Both the position numbers and the translations under genes were made by a program. The notes beneath the pieces are model-generated. The model was not told the origin of the DNA. It was given only the letters and a program-made list of their open reading frames with translations, and did no database searches. From Portulaca oleracea (Eukaryota; Streptophyta; Magnoliopsida; Caryophyllales; Portulacaceae): a stretch of DNA of 64,000 nt. This document shows positions 11,255 through 22,990 of this stretch, one piece after another. Location: contig CM055868.1 in the NCBI GenBank assembly GCA_029582165.1, positions 13,436,001-13,500,000 on the forward strand. The letters run 5' to 3'. Each line of letters starts with the position of its first letter. Position 1 is the first letter of the stretch.

Positions 11255-14200
11255 ATCTTAAGACTTATTGTCCCCATGGATGATCGAGTTTGAGGGATGG
11301 AATTTCAATATCAAGATGCTATGGAATCGAAAGATAAGTTTATTTTGTTTTATACAAGTTTTTGTTTATTCAAGTTTATTACTTTTAATTATCAAGATTA
11401 TTAATCAATGGTTATTTATTTGATTGATGTAGTAAGTTTCTCGATCGATTGTTGGCAATGGTGATTGATGGTTATGCTCAAGATGTTCAAGGAGTATGAC
11501 GAGATTGCCTTCATATCGAGATAAGTTCTTTAATTTAATTAAGTTGCCATTTGTTTGATTTTAAGTGGCATAAGTTATCTTGGTTTGAATTTGGGTTAAT
11601 TCAAATGGATGGATTAATTAGAAACTTGTTGAGATTTATTTATACGCCTTGTTAAGTCACCATTTACAAGTTTTCAAGAAAGTGGTGTGTTAAGGTGTTT
11701 GTGAGTACATGTTTATTTATGCCAAGATATTAAGTGTGATTTTATTATTTGTCAAGTCACAAAGTGTCATGTTAAGTGAGTTTATGAGTTTTATGGCATG
11801 TATTTCTATGATTAAGTGCATGTATATGTGGTTTATTCATATATGAGTTGTTTTGTTATAAAACATGATAATTATTTATTAAGTTTATCATGATTATTTT
11901 TATTTAAATACATGTGTTTATCAATTTCCTTTTAATTGATGAATGTTTAATTTTCAAGTATGTACACGTTCAAGTATGTATGTCAATCTATATGATTCAC
12001 ATGTTTAAGTTTATGTACATGACTAGTATTATTCTCCGCTAGAGATAAAAGCATGCTTAAATTAAGACAATATATATTCATGAAAGTTCTTGCTTCATTA
12101 GTATATATGATTTCTGAGATATATACTTGGGTTGTCTTGTTTGGTTCATGTCTTGTTAAGCTTACATAATATGAATAAAGGTGTAAGTGTTCATGAAATG
12201 TATGAGTTTGACATGGAAATTTATAAGTTGTGAGAATATGGATTTGTGGTAATTTGTCTCAAGATGAATTTATATGATTAATTCTTATTTATTTGATTAT
12301 GCAAAAAAGGTTTATATGTTTGCTCATATGTCTCAAGTCATTGCATGTTTCTCTCAAAGTTCAACTTGATTGTCTAATGTGAGTTTATTATGCTTAAAGT
12401 TTTGACAATCATATGTTTATAAGTGCTTGACAAGTATTCATGATTATAAGTTGTTTAAATATATATGTCGTTATATATTTTGGTTAGCACTTATGCAAAT
12501 ATGCCTTGTTAAAATGTTTTGATTGATCTATGTTTCAAGTGTATACGTTAGTATGCATGTCAAGTTATCAATCAATCATGCTATATCTTTCTTTAGGTTT
12601 GAGGCATGACAAGTTTAAGAGTAATCATATGATGTTAATTAAGTACTTGTGTTAACTTTGCTTAAAGTATGAGATCAAGTAAATTCATATGATTGCATTG
12701 CGTGAATAAGTTGACCATGACATGTTTTTTCCTATTATTAAGATATGAATAATGTATTTTGTTCATATGGGTACAAATAGAAATGTATATTTCTTGTTTT
12801 TCATGGTAGTAATTAAAGTTCTCACGCATAATATTGTTTCGATAAGTTTAGCATAGCCTAGTAAGAAGTAATGACGGTTTATGTGATTATTATAAGCATA
12901 TGGGCTATGGGTGTGTCATAAGTAACATAGACACAAAATTTATTTATAAGGACAAGTTTCTCATGCTAAATGATCATGTTATTATCAAGATGATCTTGTT
13001 GTTAAGTGTTTACTTTGTCATATATGATGTTTCTTCATGAAATAAAGTAAATGTTTATGAGAAGGTTCATACTTTGTATGGTTTGCATGTCATAATATGT
13101 GGCTTACATATTGATGCATATGGTTAATTAAGGCTTGTTAAGTATATTATTATGTAAGATTTAAGGATAATCATAACTCAATGTATTCATGTGTCTAAGT
13201 TGAATACATGTACTTGGCTTTACCGCCATTTTATGAGATTATAAGTGTTCATCTTGTATGAATGTGGGAAGTATGTATCTACTATAAGATAAGTTGCATA
13301 ATATATGTGTGTTAGACTATGTGCATGATCATATATTTTGAACGCATGATGTTTACCTAAGTTCATGTGTTATAAAATTGGATGATCATTGTTTCATTTG
13401 TTAATAGTCTATTAACAAAAAGTTCGCATGTTTGATATGGATCCAATCAAGTTTGCTACAAAGGGAAATGCATATGGCTCTCATATACATTTGTTTGATC
13501 CATCCTTAAGTGGTTTATGGATTAATATTATGAGTAAGATTGGCATACGAGACGAATGGTTATGAGTTCCACGGTCTAATGTTTAAGAAGTGGATCTAAT
13601 CATGTATAAGGAAACATGACTCTAATTAGAATGATGCTTTATCATATGAGTAAAGGTCATATAACTATAAGATAATCATTTAAGATCAATAGAGGTTCTT
13701 TCTCGTCTAGCCAATGTTAAGATATGTAATAAGTTTCATTACATATAGTATTTAACTGTATGGTATTCAAGCTTTGTAGCAAATGGTTGAAAGTGTAATG
13801 GTTTAAGTTACATATAAGATGGAATCTAATTTCCATGAACTTAAGTGTTTGTTCAAGTTTAAGTTAGAAGAGGCTTCTTCCATGGAAAACCAAGTACCAC
13901 TTTGATTGGTACAAAGGCTATAACTATGAAATCCAAAATTAGTTGGATATAGTTATTCAAAGAACATGAAAATCAAATGTTAGTTTGATTTACAAGGTTC
14001 TAAGGCGATAAGTTTTAACTATGAAATCCAAAAGTTATTTGGATATAGTTATGCGAAAAACATGGAAAATCAAATGTTAAATTTGATTGATAAGATTGTT
14101 TTAAGGTATAAGTAATGGCTATGTAATCCAGGGTACTTGGATAAAAGACATAGTGATAAGGAAAAGAATGCGAAAAATCAAAAGAAATTTTGATCTTGTA

Positions 14201-15322
14201 AGCATCTCTTTCAAGGTAACTATACAAGTAGTCCAACATCTTGGACAAGGTTATAGTAATCTATTTATATGCATTACGAGGATTTTCCATGTCATTTGGA
14301 TAATGTTATAATCAAAGTTTTTGAGATCATGAGATTTGGCATTACAAAAGAATGTATAGTTCAAAGGTTTTGTCACCTACTAATGCATTCGTCTTGTAAT
14401 TTCAAATATGAACTCAATATTTTAAAGTTTACCAAAGATTATAATGCGATGGTTTAGTTGTAGTATGATAAGTTTGTAAAGTGTTTCTTACCTAATCCTA
14501 TAGTGCGATGGTGTAATCACAACTATGATGAAGGAAAGAAATGTTAAGTTTAAGTCTTTAAGATATGATCATGATAAGTAAGGTCATGGAAAGATATGTA
14601 TTTATCTAGTGATCTTAGTTAAAGAGGACACTCAAATGTATCATGATCAAATTCTTGCAAGGTCACAAGAGTATCTAGTGATCCTTGATAAGGGGATGGG
14701 AGTAAAGCCCAATTATAAATTGTCAACAACGGAGCTCCAACTCACACTTGACATATGTGGTCAAGTCTTGAGTTCAATGGTCGACGACGTTGTATGACAA
14801 TTGGAGCATCAATTCTATAATTCATCCCAAGGTCAAGTGATGCTCAAGAACCGTAATGTTCAAGAGGTTTGAGTCTATGACTCATTAACAGACTTTGAAT
14901 CGATGAGACGGGGAGCTCTATTACGGGGCGTAAAAGTCTACTTACGCGAGAACGTGAAGTGGGCCGCTTCGGATAGCCTAGGGCTGGGCTTGATGGTTCT
15001 CGCGGAGGGTATTGGACACATGGCCGGTTTGAAATATTGTCTTTATCTTAAGCAAGGTTTTGGGTTGTGTGTGTGATATGTATCCAATTAGTCAAATAAG
15101 GATGTAAAGTTCAAAGACTTGTCAACTTTATCAGTCAGACTAATTGAATTTACATACACTAAGTGAAAGTTCAAGTCGTGAGACACTTTCATGACGCATA
15201 ACAACTCCTTGATTTCAGGGGTGTTGAATCTTTCTAGAAGTCGCAATGTATGGTGGGGGTAATTTTACCCAAGTGAGGGATCCCGGGCTATTTCAAGTGG
15301 TACTCTTAAAATGGCGGGGGAT
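11255..15322 (+). other. Non-coding interior of the LARD-like element
   Basis: About 4 kb of AT-rich sequence with frequent short words such as AAGTTTATG and CATATG. Longest ORFs are near 60-77 codons and match nothing I know. A degenerate tandem repeat lies at about 13919-14240. The last 400 bp (about 14890-15290) is richer in GC. No tRNA, rRNA or protein similarity is visible. Confidence 0.6.
13919..14240 (+). repeat. Degenerate tandem repeat, unit about 95-105 bp
   Basis: The motif AACTATGAAATCCAAAA followed by TTGGATATAGTTAT and then AAAATCAAATGTTA occurs at about 13922 and 14017. A weaker third unit starts near 14118 and a trace of a fourth near 14229. It lies inside the non-coding interior of the LTR element. 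Confidence 0.7.
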
Positions 15323-16053
15323 TGTTGGAATATTTCAAGAGTTTAGAGGCATAAAAGTATAAGGCATAAGCATAGGATCGACCAGGAGGTCGAATAAGAG
15401 CTTAACAAAGAAAATGGACTCAATACGGATCGTGTTCAGTATGACACGACCCGTGTTGGCATCCAGAAAGTTTAGAAAGTGTGCTCAGGATTAACACGGA
15501 CCGTGTTAATGCAACACGGGTCGTGTTGGCTTCAACACGGATCCTGTTGAACCAACACGGGTCGTGTTGAGCACTGACGGGGTTGAGTTTGTAATCCCTT
15601 GATTTATGCCTCGTGGTCAAATCCTTTTGAATATGTTTTGGGATGAGATTTGACTGAGAAATCAGTCTTGATTTCTCATCATTATGAGTCAACCAAATCC
15701 CATGGATTATGCTCTATGATTATGGCAAGTTTGACCCTCTTGATGGCACCAAAGTTCACTATATAAGGTGAATGATTTGCACATTCATCCACACCCTCAA
15801 TCATCTTCTTCTTACTCTCTAGAAAGCATTCAACACACTCCTAAGGTGTTGACTGCAGCAACTCTTTAAGAGTACCATGAGAAATCTTGTAACCTTGTTT
15901 ACAAGCAGGTTAGGTTTTACCCTTGAGTCTTTTCATGGTCTAGTGAATAAGTCTTAAGGGAAGTCGGTGTATCCGTCGACTCCTAGCTACCCAAGTGATC
16001 CCTCATCTTCCATGTGACCGTGTTTCTCCATCTCATTGTTTTTTTTTTCAACA
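15323..16053 (+). repeat. 3' LTR of the LARD-like element
   Basis: TGTTGGAATATTTC...CAACA, matching 10528-11254 with scattered substitutions, including in the palindrome cluster at 15419-15570. TATATAA at 15760-15766. Confidence 0.92.
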
Positions 16054-16088
16054 TTTTCCCCATATCAGAATCACCGTACACATAGTTG

Positions 16089-16303
16089 AAAGGACGAAGC
16101 CAGTGCTTCACATTAGGGGGGGCAAACATACATTAGAGGGGGCAAGAGTCGAACCTAGGACCTCAACAACAACCAAGTTAAGGCTTTACCAATTTATCCA
16201 ATAGAAAAATCTAATTGAAATTTCGGCTTCATGGTATTAATTTTCAAAAGTTAGGGGGGGGGGGGCAATGGCCCCTCCTTACCTTGCCCATGCTCCGCCT
16301 CTG
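16089..16303. mobile_element. hAT-like MITE carrying a tRNA-like (SINE-type) segment
   Basis: On the minus strand it begins CAGAGGCGGAGC and ends in a diverged complement, GGCTTCGTCC. Flanks CATAGTTG (16081-16088) and CATAGTCA (16304-16311) look like an 8-bp target duplication with two mismatches, as for hAT elements. The interior has G-rich runs. Its minus strand reads AAATTGGTAAAGCC and, 30 bp on, GGTTCGACTC, resembling the A and B boxes of tRNA-derived promoters. It lies inside the LINE endonuclease region. Confidence 0.65.
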
Positions 16304-16333
16304 CATAGTCATATCCTGTAGTCTTGTTACTCT

Positions 16334-16582
16334 TCAATGAATAAATTGATGCTCACATATTTCAACTACAATATGGTAGAATCCCAGCTTCCAAGCCACC
16401 AAAATCCTTCCCTTATGAGACACCAAAGAATTAGTGACCATATTCCAATCCCCCAGCAAATTTTTCTTCAATTCTTCTTCATTATTCTGCCTCAATTTTG
16501 TTTCTATAAAGGAGACTAAACCTACTCGATGTTGCTGTAGAAAAATCGTCATTCGAAATTCACTTGGAGCAATATCTCTCAT
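16334..16582 (-). pseudogene. LINE endonuclease fragment, upstream part
   Basis: Minus-strand reading: VGLVSFIETKLRQNNEEELK, then WNMVTNSLVSHKGRILVAWK, then VVEICEHQFIH. This is the conserved start of plant L1-type endonuclease domains, which normally run ...ETK...W......GRI.V.W. The next block, YVYGDSDMGK, is at 16054-16085 across the hAT-like MITE, and the rest is at 10300-10527 across the LTR element. The ORF itself is open for 82 codons but the gene is destroyed. Confidence 0.82.
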
Positions 16583-18413
16583 ATTTATAGAGAAGTGAAT
16601 AGAACAGCTGAATGGCTTTCAAAACAATGTCATAACATGCTAGCAGCTGAAAAATGAAAACAAGTAGAAGTTGGGGAATTGAATATCATTTTATATGAGG
16701 ATAGAGTGGGTAGATTTCTTGTAAGAAGAAATCTATAACTACCGCTCTCATTTACCTTTTATCTAAAAAAAAACTTACCACATACGTAATTTAAAAGATA
16801 TGACAAAAAAAAAGAGGAAAAATAAGTAGATGGGCTCACGGGAATATTGTGCTCTCGGGAGCACAATCGACTTTCTACAGGCACCCAAGCCCAAGCTCGA
16901 TTATAAGCCGAGCTTTATCCAACATGCCGACTTAAGTGAGAGACTAGCCCAATTAGCGGCTGATCCAAAAAAGTTTTTTGTACGGGGTTCGATTTACATT
17001 AACACTACCATAGATAAGTTGTTCTTTTTTTTAATATATATGATTTGAACTACTTCTATTAGCTTTAATTTCATTGTATCTTATTTGCAATTAACATTTA
17101 GAGACCTAAGGAAAAGCAAGATTAATCAAAATAACAATTATACATATATAATACAATTAAAAATAATTTTTAAAGGGTCCAATCAATAAAGATATAACTT
17201 TTTACCTAATAACTATATGTACAAATTAATTCTATTTTTCATCGGAATCAATGGACCCCTATCTCAGTATTGTGGCTCCTTCACTAAGCCCAATTCGGCT
17301 CAACTCATTTGCAACCCAGAGTCGATATTTTAGGGATTTAAATCTTTCAACGTCCAACAATACGGGTAAAGCTTAATCAATCAACCAGCGTGCATATATG
17401 TTATTTTGATTTGTTGTTAAGACTCAACTGTCTAAATCCAACAACAAAACTATTCATAGCAAACGGGGCATGGAAAACACCAGAATTGGAATCAAATAAA
17501 GGCCACATAACTTCAATTATATCTTTGATATTCATAACAAGGTAACAAAGGCTGACTTTTCTCCCATTTTAATGGTAAAAATGACTTGTTTGTTTAGTGT
17601 GTCGAAAGTTTCATTGTATCGCAATGAGCATGATCATATGATATCGATTGCAATTGAAAACGACGTCCTAATGGTGACTGGTTAAGAAATATGTACCTCA
17701 AAGAAAGATATAATTGTGGTCAGGAAACTTTTGTTATTTATGAACCAAATGATTCATATACTGTATATTCAATCAAATTTGACAATCACCGCTGCACAAT
17801 TATCTTTATTGAGTAAATAAGTGGATGTACACTTGTAAAATAAATATTTAGAAGATCGGTCTGACCTTACTAATATATGTCTTTAATGAGATTAAAAAAT
17901 TATTATAACATAAATATCACAAAATTGTGAAGATTATTGAGCCAAATAAATGAATGGCCAAAACAAAATAAAATAGAAGATGATTCATAAGAAGCAGCTT
18001 GGAAGACTTTGTTGCATAATGAGTGAAATACAAGAAGATGATTCACCCTTATCACGTTATTTCTAGCCAAATTATATCTATGTTCGGGTAAACCCTGACC
18101 TGAGCTTGGCGTTGTTGTGCATCATTCCTGTTGGACTTTGAGAAATCCATAAAGAAGAGATATTTTGTTGAACTACTTAATTTGAAGGGCCAATCAAAAA
18201 GAATTGTTTAATGCTTAAATAAAAATTTATCAAATACCAATTTTCAAGAATCATAAATTATTCCAATTAGTAAATTGCAGAAATTTAAATAAATAATTAA
18301 GTTTAATAAATAGAAATAGGAATCAACAAAATAATTAGGCTGAACCAAAAACAAACTTTGGAAAGAGGAGCAAATCCGACCAGCCTTGTTTTGCTAGGCT
18401 AGATATTGTCATT
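16583..18413. other. Intergenic DNA without recognisable features
   Basis: Mostly AT-rich. A short GC-richer patch near 16840-16990 encodes a 72-codon ORF with no similarity I recognise. The rest shows no gene, terminal repeats or RNA gene. Confidence 0.5.
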
Positions 18414-18470
<57 letters not shown>

Positions 18471-18476
18471 CTATCT
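18414..18476 (+). repeat. CT / CTAT microsatellite
   Basis: A CT run passes into a run of CTAT units. Confidence 0.95.
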
Positions 18477-19139
18477 TTTACAAGAAAAACCATTTTTCTA
18501 GAAAATAGTTTTCTTTTGCACCAAACACTCCATAAGAGTAGAATGAGAGGAATTGATTTATTTTATAAATTTACTATTATGTCACACAAATAAAACAATA
18601 AAGATTTACAATTTATACATGTTATCAATTTCCCAGTAATTAATTTACTTGACCATAACTAAATAAAAGTGATAATGAGAACAAGAAAAGCGAGCTGAAC
18701 TTAAAGCTAGCAAAAAGCAGTTAACACACAGGTGAATTAAATCAACAAGGTTATAGAGAATTTCCACAATGTCAATACACATAGAAATTCAGGGATGAAA
18801 AATAATGAGCGGTTAGGCCTGTATTTATAGCGGTAGGATGGAATATCGAGAATATTACTAGAATAAAGATATTTTAATGAATGGTAAAAATCCTATAGTT
18901 TAAAAAAAGTGTTGTTAGTTGAGGCCTTTGGTGAGGAAAACATCCACGTCAAAAATTTGACTGAAAGATTTGGAGACGGTAGGCAATCATTTAAAGGTCG
19001 TGAGGATTGCCTTTTTTATAATTGAAGCAAGGTCCTCCTAGCAAAATCTAGCATGGGCTACTCAACTTCAAATCGTCATGATCCCTGTTCGGACCTTTGA
19101 TTGAGCTCACTCAAACAGCCTAAAAATTTGTATCTTTAG
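18477..19139. other. Intergenic DNA, nothing recognised
   Basis: No ORF of note and no terminal repeats found. Confidence 0.45.
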
Positions 19140-19880
19140 CAATAAACCAATAACATTGATTCCCTACCAAGTTTTGTGAAAAGAAGATTTTACGTTTGAT
19201 GTTGTGGAAATTACATTTATCCTACCTAATCTATAACACCATTATTAAATTTATTACCCAACCTTTACAGCAAAAAATTAATCCTACTTTTTCAAATTTG
19301 TTTATATATTTTTATTTCGTGAAATGTCCAAGATGTCCTTACTATAAATAAGCTAAAAAAGGCTTTCTTTTAGTTGTTTTTAAAAGATTAAAAACGACTC
19401 CACCTCCCTTTCTTCTTCCACCTTTGCCATATTCTTCAAAAGCGGTGAAAACTGAAAACTCACCCCTCCCTCCACTCTTTCCATTGTCGTTGGTAGTGTT
19501 ACGTTCACATGCCTTTGGTAGCTGTGGTGGTGGTCGTAGCATTTGGAGGCGGGGAGAGAGGGAATGGACGTTGAGACTTAAGATAGGAAGAATGACATAT
19601 TGAGGATATTAATGATGATAGAACTGTGAATAAGAGAAAGAAAAAGGGAGGGTAATGTAGTGTAGTGTAGTCTTTTGCTTTAAAAAATTTGGGGTACTTT
19701 CGTCTATCCATATTAAAATGTTGGATAATTTCGTCTCGAATTTTAACTCACTGGATTATGTGCACGCTTATTATATTAACAAATGTTAGGTATGATAAAT
19801 GTAATTTCCTAAACATCAAGGCTAAAATCATCTTTTCACAAAACTTGGTAGGGGTTAAATGTTATTAGTTCGTTTAACAA
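19140..19880. mobile_element. Non-autonomous DNA element with ~90-bp inverted repeats
   Basis: About 19145-19230 is mirrored at 19790-19875. CCTACCAAGTTTTGTGAAAA and GGAAATTACATTTATC appear on the left strand and, in reverse complement and reverse order, on the right. The interior has two overlapping minus-strand ORFs of 66-68 codons rich in Pro/Ser/Thr, without known similarity. The exact ends and target duplication were not resolved, so the superfamily is open. Confidence 0.7.
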
Positions 19881-19896
19881 TGCATATTATTAAGAG

Positions 19897-20187
19897 TTTA
19901 CTGAGGGCCCCTCGGATCACTGCCTCCTTATTCTGCATTTTAACAAGCATGTTGATCCAATGAAAAACATATTCAAATTCTTCAATTTTGCAGTCAAACA
20001 CCTTGATTTTAATGAGATAGTTCATACTATGTGGTCTAAAACAAGGGTGAATAAAATTAAAATGTACCGTGTTGTGCAGAAGTTAGAGGCTCCTATAAAG
20101 CCACTCGGGAATCTACATCAGCCAATTAAAGGAAGGGTTAAAGGGCTAGTGGTTGAAACTAAGCAGCAATTACAGTTGATCCAATAG
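19897..20187 (+). pseudogene. LINE endonuclease fragment (plus strand)
   Basis: Reads FTEGPSDHCLLILHF, then KFFNFAVKHLDFNEIVHTMW. The SDHC block is the C-terminal motif of L1-type endonucleases and is followed by the usual FFNF.....DF...V...W segment. Open to a stop at 20187. Upstream endonuclease and downstream RT are missing, so this is a fragment. Confidence 0.8.
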
Positions 20188-20860
20188 AGAATTGGTTGAC
20201 TAACTAAGAACTCTCTCTTTTCTTTTTCTTTTTCTTTTGGCTCCTCACTTTTTTAAACTTTCTTCTTCATGGGTTGACTCATGTTCGCCTTCCTGGTGAT
20301 ATTAGTCACAACACACCATTTGGCTTTGGGGTAGATATAGAGTGGTCATGAGAAGAATGATCGGGTTGGTCAAGGATAAGGATTTTGAAACGGTGATTGT
20401 TATAAGTGATGCAAAGAGGAATGATTTGGTGAATGGGAACTTGGGATGGAGATGTATATGTAGATGATAAGTAGGGATAGATGTTGTGGACAAATGATAA
20501 GGTAACAGGTGATACGTACGGATGCTGATGTGGGTGGTGAGATGGTAACCCCCTATCGTAGGCACATTTTGTTCAAGCTACTGGTCTAGGAGCTAGGGAT
20601 GTCCACTTTTAAGAGACTGTTGGTTTTGGTCTTCTCTGCTTTTGCCCAACCTGCTTGATGAATGCAGACTGGCTTCTCTCTCTTTTTTTTCCCTCTTTAT
20701 TGTTTTTTTTTCTTTTTTTCTTTAATTTTTAAACCTTGGATGGGCAGTATATGAGAGTGATGATAGATGGATATGTCAGACTTGGATGTTGACACTAACG
20801 TTTGGGTGAAAGAGCTTTTCAACTCAAATTAAGAGTACAAGCAAGAGACTCTCAAATAAT
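20188..20860. other. Intergenic DNA with pyrimidine-rich runs
   Basis: Holds TTTTC-type runs (about 20213-20240 and 20682-20730). An 87-codon minus-strand ORF (20302-20565) is low-complexity His/Thr/Ser/Leu and I do not regard it as a gene. Confidence 0.45.
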
Positions 20861-22290
20861 TATAATCAAATAGATGCATCTTATTGAATTTAAAAGACAT
20901 GCATATCAAAGACCGACTCAATGCCATCCCTAACAGACTCTGAAACAGAATGCTCAAAGGAATTGACACCCAAGCCAACTTCAAAGTCCTCTTCCAGCAG
21001 TGTTGCCTTTCCCTATTGAATGCTCTTGTACGGGCATTGCTCTAGTTGGCTTTCTGTGGTGCTTTCAGCAAGGGCAATTTACCTGACCGGATCATACCTT
21101 CAATCTTATTCTTTAAGGTCCAACACTTCTCGGTGTTATGTCCTTTACACATGTGATAGTTGCAAAATGCATTATCATCTCAGCTTGGGTACATTGTTTC
21201 TTGCTCTGGTCTTGGCAAAAGGCAACTCAGCCAGGCTTTTCCTTAAGAGATGAGTCAAAGCATCGACGTAGGTGTTGTCGAGTGTGGGTGTAATGGTCGT
21301 ACTTTGGTTGGACTCTTGACTGAATTACATTAATCTCAGCACTTTTAGAAGGGTCGTTGGGTGAACCAGTTGCCCTCCTATTAGGGTTGAAATTCTTCCA
21401 CCCTTGGGCGGCGACCTTCTCATTGTTCATGGTCTCGAGTTGGATGCAAAGGTCCTTCAAGTAGTCGAAGTCCTTGATCACATGTTATCCCAAGTGCTGA
21501 GACAGGTTACTTTTGAGACTTTGTTTAAAGGTGGATAACTGTAAGCGTAGTAGTATAGTCTCATTGATGCGAGAGAATTTGGTGTGCCACCTTTCGAAGT
21601 AATCTAGGAAGGACTCGTCTTCCCTTTGCTTCATGGCTGTTAGGTCATCCACTGTGGCCTGCTTTTTCTAGATACGACTGTAACGAATAATAAAGGCCTT
21701 AAACATCTCGTTCTAATCAGCTTTGACCTGAGGTGACAAAGCGTAGTACCATACTTTGGCTTCTCCATCTAGGGTGGATGGGAGTAGAGTACAAACCGAC
21801 ATCAATCCTGTTGAGAGATGCCAGTCGCATGAATTCCACAATGTGGAGAGTAGGATTTTCGGATGGCCAAAATTGATGTTGGGCACCTCAATTTTGTCAA
21901 CAACCTTCATGATAGGGTGGATAGGCAAAGGCTAGAATAGTGTCATTATCTAAGTGAGGCTCTCAAATTTTTATTCTAGGGCCTTGACAACAGGATCTTT
22001 GGTGACCTTGGGGATTTCTAAGGCCACCTTATATTTCCCTTTGAATGACCCTAAACCCCCTGACTCATCTCCCGCAGGTATCTTGAAGAGTTCGAGCTCT
22101 AGCTTGGGTTGTAGACGAGTTGTAGTACAGATTCGGAACCAGCCGACCAGTACGTGGATCTTTGATGCGGGCACAGATTCAATCTTCTATCTTGCCTATA
22201 TGAAAATTTGTCAGTGACTCGAAAATTGACTGTGACACTCGAAAATTGACACTTTATACTCGAAAATTTGGGTGATCCAGCAAAATTCAT
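20861..22290 (-). pseudogene. Ty3/gypsy (Tat-like) gag remnant
   Basis: Minus-strand gag-like blocks in order: LLPSTLDGEAKVWYYALSPQ (about 21720-21800), MKQREDESFLDYFERW (about 21585-21640), FNPNRRATGSPND, and a CCHC-like segment CNYHMCKGHNTEKCW (about 21120-21180). Frameshifts and stops break it. The CCHC and following IEGMIRSG layout is typical of Tat/Athila-type gag proteins. The matching LTR and primer-binding site lie at 22970-24739, upstream in its own orientation. No pol similarity was found before 20860. Confidence 0.78.
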
Positions 22291-22969
22291 TGGCTAGAAA
22301 TGGCTAAAAGCTGCCTGGCCTATGACTTTTTGCATGGGCCACACAATGACGCAAATGGGTTAGAGGTGGGCCTACAAAAGGGGAAGGCCAGACAACCTTG
22401 CCTTTGTTCTAGGCCCATTTCTTTGGTTCCTTAAACGATTTTGTGCGGGCTAATGGAATATCAGACACAAACCGGGCTGGCTTGACTCTTTTATATGTTT
22501 ATTTTTTTATTTTTTACAAGATGTGTGTACAACATGCACATAACATACAAAAGGAGGGGTCAATCCTAACCAAGATTCTAAGTTCGTGGATTACTAAGTT
22601 AGGGATAAGATGAGGTACCACATGTTCTCCCCTCGGTGGACTTCACCTATATGGAACTTATAGGTAAAATGTGTGAGGTGTTGCTCGTCGGACTTCAAGG
22701 AAGCCTTGGAGTGTAACATGGGTGAGAGGAGACCAAATGCTTGTCGATGTAGGATGCATCACACAAGTAGTGGCCACCCGCTCTCGGGATGAATCCTAGA
22801 TTAATCCTAAACCAACGCTTTTGTGTTCCCTTGTCAAAAAAACCCAGGAGTAGCCTGGTATGAAAGATGCCTAAAAGAATAATAAAATTGCGAAACCAAT
22901 AAACTTTTTCCCTTTTACAATTTCGAAACAAATCAATTTTTTCAAGTTTTAGCCTCCTTTTAAGTTTAA

Positions 22970-22988
22970 GTCCCCAGTGGAGTCGCCA
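22970..22988 (-). promoter_or_regulatory. Primer-binding site of the Tat-like gypsy element
   Basis: Minus strand reads TGGCGACTCCACTGGGGAC, directly inside the LTR. This form is, from memory, that of Tat/Ogre elements primed by a tRNA other than initiator Met (tRNA-Arg in Ogre). Confidence 0.65.
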
Positions 22989-22990
22989 AT

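Larger units (their letters stand above)
10528..16053. mobile_element. LARD-like non-coding LTR retrotransposon
   Basis: A pair of LTRs (727 and 731 bp, both TGTTGG...CAACA) bounds a 4068-bp interior. The flanks are T-rich, with a 4-5 bp target duplication TTTTT/TTTTC. A purine-rich tract with GGCGGGGGAT precedes the right LTR. The interior is AT-rich with no gag or pol similarity and no long ORF. No match to the usual tRNA-iMet primer-binding site follows the left LTR, so orientation rests on the polypurine tract and the LTR TATA boxes (plus). Known class: large retrotransposon derivatives (LARDs), which depend on other elements for movement. It is inserted in a LINE endonuclease region. Confidence 0.85.

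Noticed and set aside
11255..15322. Possible host gene captured in the LARD-like interior
   Set aside because: No ORF over 77 codons, no splice-linked exons and no protein similarity were found on either strand.
16120..16210. A true tRNA gene
   Set aside because: Only A- and B-box-like words are present; no cloverleaf with acceptor stem could be drawn, so it is treated as a tRNA-like SINE segment.
16830..17048. 72-codon ORF in a GC-richer patch
   Set aside because: Looks more like coding DNA than its surroundings but matches no family I know and has no flanking exons; kept only as a note.
20302..20565. 87-codon minus-strand ORF
   Set aside because: Low-complexity His/Tyr/Thr/Ser/Leu composition and no known domain.
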